Assembly (NCBI GenBank): GCA_029959085.1
Contig: JARWIR010000062.1
Span: 3,286,001 to 3,350,000 of the forward strand
Length of the DNA stretch: 64,000 nt
Direction of reading: 5' to 3'
Source: Nemophila menziesii
Taxonomy: Eukaryota; Streptophyta; Magnoliopsida; Boraginales; Hydrophyllaceae
A program made the position numbers and the translations under genes. Positions 1-12,117 of the stretch are shown piece after piece; within the stretch, counting starts at the first letter, position 1; every line of letters starts with the position of its first letter. The notes beneath the pieces are model-generated. The model had not been told where the DNA came from, did no database searches, and was given only the letters and a program-made list of their open reading frames with translations.

Positions 1-399
1 TTTATTTTGTTTCCTTAGTAAGCATGATTAATACAAATACCTGGTGACTGAAAAGAGAATATAGAAAAGGTTGTCTAGCCCAAATGGTAAAGATGTTGGT
101 AGGAGGGGCAAGGAAATTTTTCCAGGGGCTAAAGTTATTGGGTGAAAGTGCAATAAAAACTGTTTCATTTGTACATGATTTGCAAAAGAAGTGTCTAATT
201 TTTGTAATTATTTACATGTGAGTAAAAGGACAACAAATATTTTGAAGCATTTATTTCCATTACCCAAGCCTGATACGAAACGTATTATTACTTCCACGAA
301 TGAATCTGATTATATTTCATTTTGGTATACATGCTTATTATATTATATTATAATTCAATTTTTCATTTTTTGGTGCTAATAGATTGTGAATATGCAGGC
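1..399. other. AT-rich sequence, no gene recognised
   Basis: No reading frame here matches a family I know. Bases 61-150 faintly recall a SINE or tRNA A box (TAGCCCAAATGGTAAAG near 77), but there is no matching B box, so it is not called. The decayed 3' end of the X8 remnant described next may extend down to about 350. Confidence 0.4.
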
Positions 400-617
400 A
401 TCATGTGTATAATATTATAATTTAACATACACCCCCTTGTTAAATTGAACTCAAATCGAATCCTAATCCACAAACATATTCAAGATTCTTCTGCAATTCT
501 TCGTCTTTAACTCCTGAGTTCGGAGCACACCATAACCTTCCCTCAGATTCTATTGGAGGATAATTTTCCGACCACGAAATCACCACGATACAAAAAGCAG
601 TTACATGTTAAATTGAT
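400..617 (-). pseudogene. Decayed X8 (carbohydrate-binding) domain gene fragment
   Basis: On the minus strand one frame reads WSENYPPIESEGRLWCAPNS and continues VKDEELQKNLEYVCGLGF, then D-L-S-S-I, a TAA stop, and Q-G-G-V-C. This follows the plant X8 domain pattern (WC.P..., D..LQ.N..Y.CG.G.D...IQ.GG.C) found in plasmodesmal callose-binding proteins and at the C terminus of family-17 beta-1,3-glucanases. The family normally has a cysteine where this copy has L or S after the GFD, and the stop replaces one base of the Q codon region. A shifted frame further down (T-H-D-A-C-I-F) resembles the next conserved block (R-A-H-A-x-Y-A-F), so a frameshift is also present. No intact start or signal peptide was found. 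I infer a dead gene fragment; which X8 subfamily it came from is unclear. Confidence 0.6.
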
Positions 618-619
618 TT

Positions 620-2080
620 TCTAACTTTAGCGAATATGAAAACCCTAAGTCTTTGAGATAACTTACCAAGTGCATTTGATGAAAATACTTTACTCAATAA
701 AGATTACTGAATTTTCAGTGACAACTAAGTATCAAAATTGACATTCTTTTCTCGTAACTTCCCAAATCTTCTTTCAGTATATCCCGAATTTTCTTCCTCA
801 AACTCGAGGCTTCCCCTGGTTTAAACCACTGCCTACTAACTGAGAACAAATTACAACTGTTAAAACATAATAAAAGGGGAGTAAAAGAAAAATTAAACTA
901 AAAAGAATTTAAATTTATATACGGTTGGTAAATCCTTTAGTTTCAATCTTTCTGGAGACTCTTCAATGAAGATTTCAATGAAGAAAAGAACAAACAATCC
1001 ACATTCATAATCATTTTTTTGCTTCGTATGCTGATACAACAACAAAAAGGAAAAATATCTTCTCTGAGATTCATTAAACCGAGAAAACCAATAATGGATT
1101 ACATTCTCTTAATTCACTACAATCACAAAACAACAGCTAATCAGATTCAAAATCTGATTTGAAAAAGGGGAAATGCATAAGAGTTTTACCGTGTAATAAC
1201 ATCGAGCGCAACATTATCCAGAATCTCTTCGAATTCTTCTTTCAAGGGACATTCTCTGTTTTCTCTTTCATCCTTTCCTTTCTTATTTCATCTTCAACTA
1301 CAGTTGAATATTTTCATCTTATTTCTTATTTGATTATTGGTTTCCATCTTCGAATATATTCTCACTGAAAAAACACAAAATATAAAAAAAAAATATAAAT
1401 AAGAACAGATCGAGAGAGAGAGATTTAAAGAATATACTCAAGAACATGCTGAAAAAATATTTGACTTCCAAGCTTTAGCCCAAAGTAAATAGCCACTTCT
1501 CTTTCCAAGTACTAATCTTCAGACAAAAACTCAATAGTACGAATCTACGCATTTTATAAAATTGATCCTTAAGAATGATAATACTCTTCATTTTCTGAAC
1601 TATAACCGCCAGCTCATCGATAATCCCTGTATACCCCTGTACAAAAGAAGATAATACCCTCAATACTACATAAATTATAATTAAATTAAATTACAAAGTT
1701 AAGTAAAATACATTACACAGACCAATAGTTCAATTAACCCTAAATAATGCCAATAGTTTCTTAAGCAAAAACTTGTGAAAAATAAATAACATAGAGAGTT
1801 AATACTGAAATCATAAATACAAACTAATTTATAACTCAAAATGGATTAGCACATTCCTTGCAATAAGAGCTGCACAGTCGATTGAAAATGCTCGACCACC
1901 TGAGAATATTCCGATCATCAGGAACACCACTTTCTCCTTCCGTCCAGAATCTGTGCCAAATGTTTATGATTTAATATAATGGAAATCAAGTACCACGGTT
2001 AGCAACATACTATAAAAAAATTGCACTATATAAAATTCCACTCTGAACATGAACTAATATGTCCCTTTAATAACCAAAAA
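620..2080 (-). other. Intergenic stretch with possible minus-strand exon scraps
   Basis: Several short minus-strand stretches look exon-like: KEEFEEILDNVALDVITR near 1195-1245 followed by a GTAAAA donor, a piece rich in K, R and E near 735-830 (QWFKPGEASSLRKKIRDILK), and GYTGIIDELAVIVQKMKS at 1580-1650 preceded by a TTTTGTACAG acceptor-like sequence. They may be remains of one minus-strand gene, possibly the same one as the X8 piece. I could not assign any to a family or join them in frame, so no gene is called. Confidence 0.2.
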
Positions 2081-2085
2081 GTGCA

Positions 2086-2925
2086 CTATAGGTCCCCTGT
2101 GTTATGCAAAAAATTGAATTTTATGTGTTCCATGAATACACAAATTTGAATTTTATATGTTCCATGAATACACAAATTTGAGTTTTATGTGTTCCATGAT
2201 TACACAAATTTTAGTTTTATGTGTTCCACTGATACACAAATCCGAGATTTGTGTGTTCCAGGAATACACAATTCTGAGATCTGTGTGTTCAGGAATACAC
2301 AGAATTGGAACAAACAAAATCAAGTTTTTGTATTCCAGGAATACATGAATCCGAGTTGTATGTGTTCCATGAACACAAATTTGATTTTTATGTGTTTCAT
2401 GAATACACAAATTTGAATTTTATGTATTCCATGAATACAAAAATTTGAGTTTTATGTGTTCCACGAATACAAAAATCTGAGATTTGTGTGTTCCAAGAAT
2501 GCACAAATCTGAGATTTGTGTGTTCCAAGAATACACAGAATTGGAACAAACAAAATCAAGTTTTGTTTATTTCAGGAATACATAAATTCGAGTTTTATGT
2601 GTCCCATGGATACACAAATCTGGGTTTTATTTGTTCCATGAATACACGAATCTGAGATTTATGCATTCCAAGAATACACAATTATGAGTTTTGTGTGTTC
2701 CACAAATACAAAAAATTGGTACTAACAAAATCAAGTTTTTTGTATTCCAGGAATACATAAATTCGAATTTTATGTGTTCTATGAATAAACAAATTTGAGT
2801 TTTGTGTTTTTCATGAATACACAAATCTGACATTTGTGCGTTCTAAGAATACACAATTTTGAGATTTGTGTGTTCCAAAAATACACAGAATTGGAGTAAA
2901 AAAAATAAAGTTTTGTGTGATCACA
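2086..2925. repeat. Minisatellite, about 32-bp quasi-palindromic monomers
   Basis: About 25 degenerate copies of a ~32-bp unit built on TGTGTTCCATGAATACACA. That core is an imperfect inverted repeat (TGTGTTC against GAATACACA), which is why open frames appear on both strands; these are not genes. A longer variant containing AGAATTGGAACAAACAAAAT recurs at about 2301, 2537, 2712 and 2887, spacings of about 236, 175 and 175, so there is a higher-order period. Two further worn copies lie near 3090-3135. Confidence 0.85.
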
Positions 2926-4008
2926 CAAAACCCTAAACAATAAACACGCAAAAATAACAAAAAAGTGTTAGACAAAAACAAAATATATCAAGATAGTTAA
3001 ATATGAGTAAAAATAGGGTATATGCGATTAATAAAGAGAAAAAAACAATTTTGTTAAAAAAGAGAATCATTTAGATCGATTTCATAACTTTGTGTGTTAT
3101 AGGAATACATAAATCTATATTTGTGTGTTATTGCAACACATAGCCTGGAATTTAGATTTAAAAAAAAATTGAAAAAGTTTTGGGAAAAAAAATAATAATT
3201 GAAAAACAAAAATCGGAAAAAAAAATTCGAAAAACAAAAATTCGGAAAAAAAATTCGAAAAAAATAAAAATTCGGAATATTTTTTTTAAAAAAAGTTTAA
3301 AATAAATAAAAATAAAAAAAATAAAAATATCATATAAGAGTAATTATGGAAGATAAATATGACAATGTGTTTAATTAGGAATTAAGTTGATAATTTGTGA
3401 TATATATATATATATATATATATTTCAACTTATGATTTGAAAATATGATTTAATATATTTTTGAAAACAATTCTCGACTCTCATAAAATTATACCACCAT
3501 CACGATATTATTTTTAGAATAAATTTATCAAATTATTTGTTATTTGAGATTGTTTATAAAAAATCCTATCAATATTAATTAATATATTATAATATTCATT
3601 TAATTTTATTAAAATCTTTTAAAATACTTTTTAGACTCTATACTATAACTTATAGGATTTCAATAAAATTAAGGAGTCTAATATATTAAAAAAATCTATA
3701 AATTACACAATTTTTAAAAAATCTTTAAAATTTATATGGAATATACTGCTAGAATCTTTTATAATTTATATCAAATATACCACCTAAATTGTAAATGCAC
3801 TATAGACTGAGAATATGGCTGTAAATAATCAATCCGGTCGCGAACAGCTCAATCTTGATTTGGAGAAAAGTTCGGTTGTGATCGGCTCGAATCTAATCAA
3901 GCTCGAGCTCAAGCTCCAATTTAAGATTGTTATGTAAAGAACCCCACTCCACCTTGTTCGTGAACGACTCGTTTATATTTAAAAATTAAAAATTAATATA
4001 TAATCTAT
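2926..4008. other. Very AT-rich spacer with a TA microsatellite
   Basis: A-rich and low-complexity sequence. A (TA)n run lies at about 3400-3423. At 3830-3980 there are GCTCGAGCTC-like motifs and a GAACGACTCG motif, similar in style to the ACTCGACTCG block at 11770-11885. These look like worn dispersed-repeat ends. No coding sequence was found. Confidence 0.5.
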
Positions 4009-4093
4009 TTATATATATATATATATTTTGGTGAAGTACAAAACGAAAATTACTTACTAGTACAATAAGAATAGATCCTACTACTAATACTAA

Positions 4094-5289
4094 AAAACTC
4101 CACCAGCGAATTACATGGACAACTAGAAAATTCCATGTTATTTCTAACACATTTAGCTAGGATGTCAGCAACTCCATTAAATTCCCTTTTTACGTGAATA
4201 ACCTTTCAATCCAGAAATCGTCCAATCCACCTCAATGCTTCCGAAACCATGAGGCGAATCCTCCAATCGATCCCTAACTGACGATTAATACCTTTAACTA
4301 CCTCAAGGTTGTCATAGTAGAAAGAACTACTCTTAAAACCGATATCTGCTGCAGATCTCATGGCAAGGAGAATGGCCCACGCTTCTCCTTCCACACTGCT
4401 ATTTAATCTTGCTCTTTTAGTAATCACCTTTTTAACCTCACCTTCCTTATTAATTGCAAGAGACGCCATACTGGTTGGGTCACAGCAGTTGACATGAGAA
4501 GAATCACATAACCAAATATTTTCAACTTCGTCTCTAAGGATCGGATTATCATCATCTTCGATTTCGATTCCCTTAGCCAAAATACTAATCTTTCTTTGGC
4601 TTACCAATTCTGTCTCACCAAATAGATGTTTAATAGTATATTTTGTTTTATCTATAATATCTCGTATAACCTATTTTTTCTTTTCGAAAAAAAACCTTTC
4701 ATCCTAATTTTTCAAGTGTTCCATAAAGTAAGTAGCCCAATTGCGGTTACCAACCTTTGATCCCAGCCATATCCCGAATAACTCTCAATGATATTTATCA
4801 TCCAATCGCCTATCTTATCATTAAAATTTTCATCGATCCTACATTGGAGCTGAGAGTTCGCCCAGACACCTTTACTAAACGGGCATTTTAGGAAAATGTG
4901 TTCAATAGATTCCACTCCAGTTTCACACCATTCACAAGTATCATCCTCAACACATTTCCTCTTTTTTTAAATTATTTTTTTGTTGGACTAGCATATTACG
5001 AATCTTCCATGCAAAATTTCTGACCATTTAAAGGAACATTTGATTTCCATATTAATTTATATAATTTCTTGTTATTTAATTTTCCTTCGTTAGACGATTT
5101 TCCCCTTTTAGCTTCTTCTATTTTCACAAGCCGGTGGTACCCCGATTTAGTCGAATAATTACCATCTTTAGTTGTCGTCCATATAATCGAATCCTCCTTA
5201 TCTAACTGAATGATCGGTATTTTCTGCATCTCCATCACATCTCTACTTGTGCATATTTTGTTCAGTGTTTCAAAATTCCAGTTTGTCAT
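4094..5289 (-). pseudogene. LINE ORF2 C terminus: zf-RVT and RNase H domains, broken
   Basis: The piece at 5289-4996 (IWTTTKDGNYSTKSGYHRL, then WKSNVPLNGQKF) and the piece at 4915-4712 (ESIEHIFLKCPFSKGVW) form the zf-RVT region typical of plant non-LTR elements. The piece at 4607-4206 is an RNase H-type domain: EGEAWAILLAMRSAADIGF holds the conserved glutamate, and YYDNLEVVKGIN the following aspartate-type block. After a stop at 4206 the frame continues as VIHVKREFNGVADILAKCVR, the usual final RNase H motif, and ends near 4094. RNase H removes RNA from the RNA-DNA hybrid. Confidence 0.75.
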
Positions 5290-5299
5290 CTTTTTATTG

Positions 5300-7470
5300 A
5301 ATCATTCAGTCACTCTTGATATTTTACAGCCTACGGGTTTTCCAAGCTTGTATCTCTTCCTAAAGCATCTTCCCATATATTAACTTTCATTCCATTACCT
5401 ATCTTCCATAGACACACTTCTTTAATAAATTTAAGTTCTTTGAAAATGCTCGCTCAACTCCATGACCTTTTGTTTTTCAATTTTCATTCCACATATCTGT
5501 TGTGGGAAAGTAAATTCCTTTTAACACTTGTGTCACCAGAGAGTCCGGATTATGTAGTAATCTTCAAGCTCGATTAGCCAGTAACGCTAAATTCATTTTC
5601 TGGAAGTCTCTGAAACCTATACCACCCACATTTTTTAATCTAGTAACTTTTTTCCAGGCTATCCAGTGAATCCTTTTTTATTACCCGAGTTCCACCAAAA
5701 ATTAGTGACAAGACTACTCATAGATTTATAGATAGTTACCGGAAATTCAAAAATTGACGTGGAATAATTTGGAAATGCTTGTAAAACTGCCTTGACCAGG
5801 ATTTCTTTACCCCCGTCGGATAAAAGTTTAGCTACCCAACTAGCATATTTATTAAATAATTTGTCCCTTATGTATGATAGATTCTCACCTTTCTATCTTT
5901 TTAAATTCAACGGAATACCTATCTATTTACCAAATTCATTAGTGCACTCAATGGTAAGACTATTTGCAATTTCATGTGCCTTCTCTTCCAAAAATCCTTT
6001 GCTAAACATAATAAACGATATATTAAAGTTAATATCCTGACTGGAAGCGCTACAATATAGGCCTAATACCCTTGAAAATGCCTCTATTTCTGTATTGTTA
6101 ATCTTCATAAAGAAAAGAGTATCATCAGCGAATAGTAAATGAGTAAGTCTCGGTGCCGCTCTTGCAATCGAGATACCTTTAATATTACCTTCTTGGCATT
6201 TAAAATAATGAGCCCAATAAGCCCTTCCGTTAAAAACGAAAAAAGAAGAGGAGACAACAGATCACCTTGTCGAATATCTCTTTCCGGTTTAAACTTTTTT
6301 AATCTTTCCCCATTCACCTTAATTTGATATGAAACCGATGAAATACAATTATATACTAGCTTAATCCATTTTTCTGAGAATCCCAATTTACGTAAAATTA
6401 CCATAAGAAAACCCCAATTCACTTGATCGTATGCTTTGACCATGTCAATTTTAACTGCTCCGTAATGTTTATTTGATTTTCTCTTATTTTTCATAAAGTA
6501 CGCTACTTCTTGAGCAATTAGAATATTATCATGTATACTTCTTCCTTTAATAAAAGCTGATTGAGTCGGCTAAATAATATCATTCATCATTGGTTGCAAC
6601 CTAAGTTCCATGATTTTTGCGATGATCATATAAATGAAGCTTAAACATGAGATCGGTCTAAAATCCATGATATATTCCTGTGACTTACCTTTCGGGAAAA
6701 ACGTAATAATAGTATCATTGATTTTATCAAGAGGGGTGTTATTCTCAAAAAAATCAACGACCGTTGTGTGTATATCAGTTTTAATAATGTCCCAAAATTA
6801 CTGGTAGAATCTTCCAGGAAGGCCATCCGCCCCTGGTGCTTTAGATCCTGACATAGAGAAAAATGTCGCCTTAATTTCTTCCAAATCTGGAGTTCTCAAC
6901 AATCTAGTATTCATTTCTTCATCAATTTTACAAGGAGTATGATTTGCAACACTTTCTATATTATGACGCTAGCTCCCTTGAAAATGTTACAAAAATACCC
7001 TTGAATTAAGTCTTTCACTTCTTTTGGATCGTCTATCCAATTACCATTATTATCTTTAATTTCGTTGATCCGATTAATATTTATGCCGCATTGTTGTCTT
7101 GGCAAAAAAAATATTTAGTGTTTTTATCGCCTTTTTTATCCACACATCACATGCCCAATCAGCCCAATATGCTTCCTCTTGTTTCCATATCTCCTCCATT
7201 TCTTCTTTGATTTTTTTCTCTAAATCTTGATTTTCATTTGTTGGCTCACCATCTTGTAACTTTTCCAGAATTCCATGATATTTATTAAGTAGATTCCTAG
7301 CATTACAAAACTTCTCTCTACTCCATCCCGCGAGATCTAAGCAAGTCACATCTCTTTTAATAATAAAATTCTTAATATTGTCCATATTTCTGTAATTATT
7401 CCATGTTTGACTAACCACATCTTTACATTCCATGTTCTCCAGCCATCTTGATTCAAACATAAAGTACTTA
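5300..7470 (-). pseudogene. LINE ORF2 reverse transcriptase, broken
   Basis: From high to low coordinates: a linker (7460-7074; W-L-E-N-M and charged helices), then RT blocks. KIDMVKAYDQVNW near 6450 carries the first catalytic aspartate, RQGDLLSPLLFSF near 6250 is the block 4 motif, and LLFADDTLFFM near 6125 holds the F-A-D-D active site. The last block lies in a different frame from the RQGD block, so a frameshift falls around 6150-6200. Further pieces (FSKGFLEEKAHEIANSL near 5990) continue the thumb region toward 5300. Several other stops separate the pieces. Catalytic residues are still legible, so decay is moderate rather than ancient. Confidence 0.8.
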
Positions 7471-7479
7471 GTGTTATTC

Positions 7480-8202
7480 TTTATTTTATTGGATCTTTTT
7501 ACAATCAGTAGAGAGTGATCTGAACCTATTGCCGGAAGTACCTTAATAATCGTGTCAGGGAAAAGAGTATATCACTCTGTAGAGGCCAAGCCTCTATCTA
7601 ATATCTCTTTGATATTTTTCCGCTCCTTTTCTTTTATTTGTCCAAGTAAAGAAACACCTTTTTGTTGGAATATAAATTAAGTTGTTTGAATTAATAAACT
7701 CATTGAAGCTTAGCATTCTTTCAAGATTAGGTTGTAGTTTACCTTGTTTTTCCGAAACTCTGACTATCTCATTAAAGTCACCAATGATAAGTGTCGGTTT
7801 TTTATTATTACTTATCCAATTCGAAATATCATTGAAAATCTTTTTGCGCTTGTTGACATCGTTAGGAGCATGAATGACAATAATATACCAAGAAATATAT
7901 TTTGATTCCATAACATGAGAAATAACAAAGTTCGAACAAGAAACAACGATTTAAATATTAAAGTGGTCCTTCCAAGCGAGTGTAATGCCCCTGGACCTAT
8001 GAGCTCTTCCTCCGAGGTTCACTACAAATTTAGTATTGAAAGGACTTAAGAAACTACATGATCTCACGTCGTTACTTTTAATTCTAGATTCCAAAAGGCA
8101 TAGAAAAGATATATCAATATTCGAATTTAGGGACTCTACTAATCTTCTTGTCACGGGTGTCGTCACTCCTTGACAATTCCACACCATAATATTATCCATC
8201 AT
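7480..8202 (-). pseudogene. LINE ORF2 endonuclease domain, broken
   Basis: ORF2 begins with ATGATG at 8202-8197 and quickly reads MVWNCQGV, the usual start of the apurinic/apyrimidinic-type endonuclease of plant L1 elements. Recognisable blocks follow: LLESRIK (metal-binding glutamate), IIGDFNEI near 7770 (catalytic D and N), FTWTNKRKGAEK near 7625, LDRGLAS near 7590, and the C-terminal SDHSLLIV near 7520. A stop follows the first ~83 codons, another frameshift separates the R-D-I-R end at 7594 from the LDRGLAS block, and a TGA sits where a tryptophan is expected just after LAST-E. The enzyme normally nicks target DNA to prime reverse transcription; this copy cannot be made whole. Confidence 0.75.
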
Positions 8203-10214
8203 TGCCGGCCGCTTTCACCCCGGGCTGCCCGTCATTCCTAAATTTGTTTTGAATGAAGATTTCCTTCACAGACGAGGCCTGGGTACTTCCCTCATCCTCC
8301 GTATCTTCACTAGACATATCATCACCCCTAAGATGTCCATCACAATCATTAGCACTACAATAGTAGTATTGTTCATTCTCCATACCATTTTCCATAACCT
8401 CATTTGTCCCACAAACATTTACAAAATCGCATTCCATAAATTGATCTTTAATTTCTCCATTGCTAACGAGTAATTCATCCAAAAAGTTCCTAGCTTCCAC
8501 GATCCTTTTTCCTAAGTTGTTCATATCCTCGAGACAAATCTTCTTCATGCTAGTGTTTTGTTCAACCCCACTTAGTGCGATTTTCCTCTTCAATTCCCCT
8601 AGCCAAATGAATCTCTCCACATTCTTGTTAACCCTCATTCTTAGAGTACTCCTATCTTTCCTCTGTATAAACTCCTCATCTTGGCGAATGTAGTGGCTGA
8701 TATGAATAGATTGCGAGTTAGAGGAGATATCATCGGGTTCAAAATCTTCGTTAAAATCGTCATTAGCCTCCATAATGACTTTACCTTTGTCCGTCAACTT
8801 CATTCTCCCTTCCTCATTATTATCCTTATCACCATTAAGATTCTTATTGTATCCAAAGTTTGAGTTTCTGATCCCCTTAGCACCGTGAGATTGATTATGA
8901 TCGCAAATAATCACACCTCCTTTGTAAGAGGGGCCTATGAATGCGCTATCAAGTCTAGCCACCGGATTTTCACCACCTTTCTTTTCGGCATTGATGAAAT
9001 CAGCACCATAAAATCTCTCTACCTCCGCTTCTCTTGCCATAAGAATCTCATTAACAGTTTAATGGCTAATGATCATAGTATCCCCGAAGTCTCCCATTTC
9101 TTTTTGTAGAATACCAAAAAGAACTGGATAATTTTTTTTGCAGACTTCAAAAGCTTCACTTTCAGGGTTTAAAGAGTTCATGAGTTCCATAAAAGACATC
9201 GTATTTTCTCTCTTTCTCTTGGAAGATTCTGCTCCATCTTTTGGATTTGAGTTGCTTCCTTCCTTATTACCCGTATTAATTGCATGACTTGAAGTAACTC
9301 CCAAATTGATTACCGTAATAACATGATCTTTCCCACCAAAACCATCATTGTTATCATCATCACTGTCATTATGATTGTTTCTCCTAAAAGGGAAAAACCT
9401 TATTATTTCGTCGAATACACCCCATCAATCCCTCCTCCTAATAATGTGGAATATTTTGTCATCACTTCTAATAGTTGTCTCCCTATTCCAGTTGAAAAAA
9501 CCTATCCGAGTCGTCACTCCATTTAGGATGTACCATTCCCATAATATAAGCTCCTTTATTGTGCCCTAAATACCCACAGTTATAGCAGAATCAACCCAGA
9601 TTTTCGTACCTAAATGCCACCCACGCAGCTCCATCTTGCTATTCAACAATAACACCAGTTTTGATTGCTTCCAAAGAGTTAAACTTAACCCTGAATCTCA
9701 GAAAGTTTATGACCACCGCATCATTTGCTGGGAAGTCAATCTCTTCGACGCTACCTATGTTATTTCCCAACGTTTCAATTGTGTCGATCGTATTTTGTGA
9801 ACTCTCCAAACCATATATCCTCACCCATGCATAGGAGTTAATAAGATCCAGTTGACTAAACTCCATTTGATTCTCCCACTTGCATAACAGAACGTGCATG
9901 GACTGAACAAGACATGGACTAAGAAACCATAATTTCTCCGCCTCCTCAGCATCTTCAGTTGTGATTTTGAAAGTGTTGATTTCGAATTCTTCGAACAAGA
10001 TTCGACAGTTAATTCCCCAAGAGTCTAGCACAGCCTTTCGAAAAACACCCAAGGTAAAATTTCTAGTGGATAACACCTTAGAGACGAACACAAACTCATC
10101 AATGCGAGTTCTGATAGATGAAGTCTTAGTGGCTATTATTAATACTACAAGTTTTTTGAGAGTATCACTCTTGGCCTTAGCGAGAGGAAGATCGTGACTG
10201 TTAGGGCTTGACAT
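8192..10214 (-). pseudogene. LINE ORF1 (gag-like, DUF4283 plus zinc knuckle), broken
   Basis: The chosen start is ATG 10212-10214, which opens MSSPNSHDLPLAKAKSD; the frame stays open above it to 10328 but that part is AT-rich leader. Residues to about 190 form a DUF4283-like RNA-binding module, followed by a TAG stop at 9639. Directly after it comes the CCHC knuckle region (AAWVAFRYENLG, a TGA stop, then FCYNCGYLGHN). The last zinc-binding cysteine is a tyrosine here (TAT for TGT), so the knuckle is broken as well. The C-terminal part continues at 9304-9059 and 9040-8192, rich in charged and low-complexity residues. The gene ends ...N-D-G-stop, overlapping the start of ORF2. In plant L1 elements ORF1 binds the element RNA. 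Confidence 0.75.
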
Positions 10215-10329
10215 GATTAGAGAAGCTTTTGTAGAATATTGCACTAAAGGGTATTGAAAAGGTTTTGTAAAGTTGTAAGAGCAGATATTGATAGTTGAAA
10301 GGAATATATATATATACTGTAGATTCAAA

Positions 10330-12030
10330 AGGATCCCTTTGGCGTGAGTATGATAGTAGCAGAAATCAACTTCTATTTGTCCAATTCTGATTAATCTTGA
10401 GGAGATGTAATACTAAAATATAATAGTACACATCAGATAAAGTGCACGTCTGATTAAAAAATATAGACCCAGTGTGTATGAATGACGGCAGCCTAAGTAA
10501 GAGAATGTAACACTGTTGGTATTTCGGATATAAGACAAAGAATAAGTTCTTGAAAACATAAAAGGGCCAATAGAATGCTAAGAAAAGAGCTGCGTCTACA
10601 CGCCAGCGTGAAGAAAATATCTCATTGGATACATAATAAACCAGACGTGAAGCAATAGGTAATCCAAAGCCCAATATTTCTACCAATGTATATGCTTAAG
10701 ATAGGCCAAGAATAAATTGAATCAGAATTTAAAACCTTATTACGAGCCCAAATAAACTTGGGACCAAGCCCAATACAATCAATCTGTATAATTAAATAAG
10801 TCCACCTCCCATATATATATCCTGCATTTAGAGTGAAGCCCAATTCATATATATCATATAAGAAAGAAGAGAAACACTTATCTGCATCCTTGCGAATGAC
10901 AATAGATTATAAGCAGTATGATATAGATCATATATTCCATGGTATTTTCTAAACAAAAGGTAAGAATTCTACCCTGAATCCAAACGATCAGAAGATAAAA
11001 AATCATTATTATAGATACTTTGGTATATTTAAACATCAGGTTATTAAGAACCATCCTGATGGTAGAAGTCCCTTGCAAGTTTGAACTCATCCTTTTGTGT
11101 CTGATTATGTGTCTCATGAGTGTAACTAACCACAACATGTTAGAGATTATGAATATGATGACCATTACCCCATTCACATCATCCTTAGCTTCGCATAAAT
11201 AATAACGCATGTCTTCCCGATCTCGAGTTTGCTGAAATATTCGTATATCCCTTACTGAAATGAAGGGATTTCAGGTAGAAATTGGTCCATAACGTATTAA
11301 CCAAAAGGTGTCCAAGATTGAGCAGAAGCAAAGAGATGTTTCCCATCAAATAAGAAACCAAAGCTACAAACCAGGACAAAAAGAAGCAAGAAAAGAGAAG
11401 GAGGAGAAATAAAATGTACCAAATAAGTACATAATTATTCCTTAGAAGACTGATAAACATGAAAAAGAAAGCATGCATATAATAAAAATCGAAAGATGAG
11501 CAAGAGAACAAGAAAAGATCAGCAAAATAGCATTGTTTTGACCCTAGACTGCATGTTGACTGTAGAGAGAAAGAATAATTTATGTATAAATATATCCTTG
11601 AATATCAACTTGGATATTTTAAATTCTTTAAATAATATTTTTTATTAATATTACACTTTATAATTTCATACCACACACTCAATGAGATACCAACCATTCA
11701 TGAAAGTCCCTTTTTCCACTATAAAAAAATAAATTGTTTATAAGAAACTCGAATTCGATTTTAAAAAAACTTAAACATCTTTAATATCTTTGACTTGAAT
11801 TGTTGAAAACTCGTCCCGACTCTTTTAAATTTGAGTCTGACTTGACCCGACTCGTTTAAATTTGAACTCGACTCGACTCGAAAAATTAAACAAACAATCA
11901 TGTACATCTAGTATTCGGTGGAAAATAGTTAAGATTATTAGATTTATTGAAGAAGTTAAATCATAAAATATTAACATGAAATTGCATGAGAAAAAAAACA
12001 CGCCATCCCCAACCCCCAATTTCCCGGGAC
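10330..12030. other. Intergenic region between the LINE and the 214-residue gene
   Basis: Minus-strand open frames at 10366-11511 are hydrophobic, AT-rich and without family resemblance; they look like chance frames. The (GACTCG)n-like block at 11800-11885 is a worn dispersed-repeat end. Two similar stretches containing GAAGAAGTTAAA and GGTGGAAAATA lie at about 11920-11967 and 12040-12110, a local duplication in the gene's proximal promoter. Nothing else was recognised. Confidence 0.35.
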
Positions 12031-12033
12031 CTT

Positions 12034-12040
12034 TATAAAA
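12034..12040 (+). promoter_or_regulatory. Candidate TATA box for the 214-residue gene
   Basis: TATAAAA lies 84 bases before the ATG at 12118. With a start site about 30 bases downstream the leader would be roughly 50 bases. Position and sequence fit a plant TATA box, but no transcript evidence is available. Confidence 0.4.
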
Positions 12041-12117
12041 TCAGTAAGATTAAATGATTTATCGAAGAAGTTAAAAGTAAATAAATTAGGTGGAAAATAA
12101 TTGAAAAGATTAAAAGC

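Larger units (their letters stand above)
4010..10317 (-). mobile_element. Decayed L1-type LINE retrotransposon (about 6.3 kb)
   Basis: Reading from high to low coordinates this element has ORF1 (DUF4283-like region plus zinc knuckle) and ORF2 (endonuclease, reverse transcriptase, zf-RVT, RNase H), the usual order of plant L1 elements with an RNase H domain. Its length suggests a near full-length insertion. (AT)n tracts lie at both edges (about 4009-4026 and 10304-10316) and could be the target-site duplication, but such simple sequence is weak evidence. No poly(A) tail is clear at the low-coordinate end. Stops and frameshifts occur in every domain, so it is inactive. Confidence 0.85.

Noticed and set aside
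61..150. A third SINE at the window start
   Set aside because: Only a weak A-box-like sequence; no B box, tail or target duplication.
2153..2416. Overlapping proteins on both strands in the minisatellite
   Set aside because: They are translations of a near-palindromic repeat with few stops.
10366..11511. A multi-exon membrane protein gene on the minus strand
   Set aside because: The frames are hydrophobic only because of T-rich DNA, do not share splice phases, and match no family.
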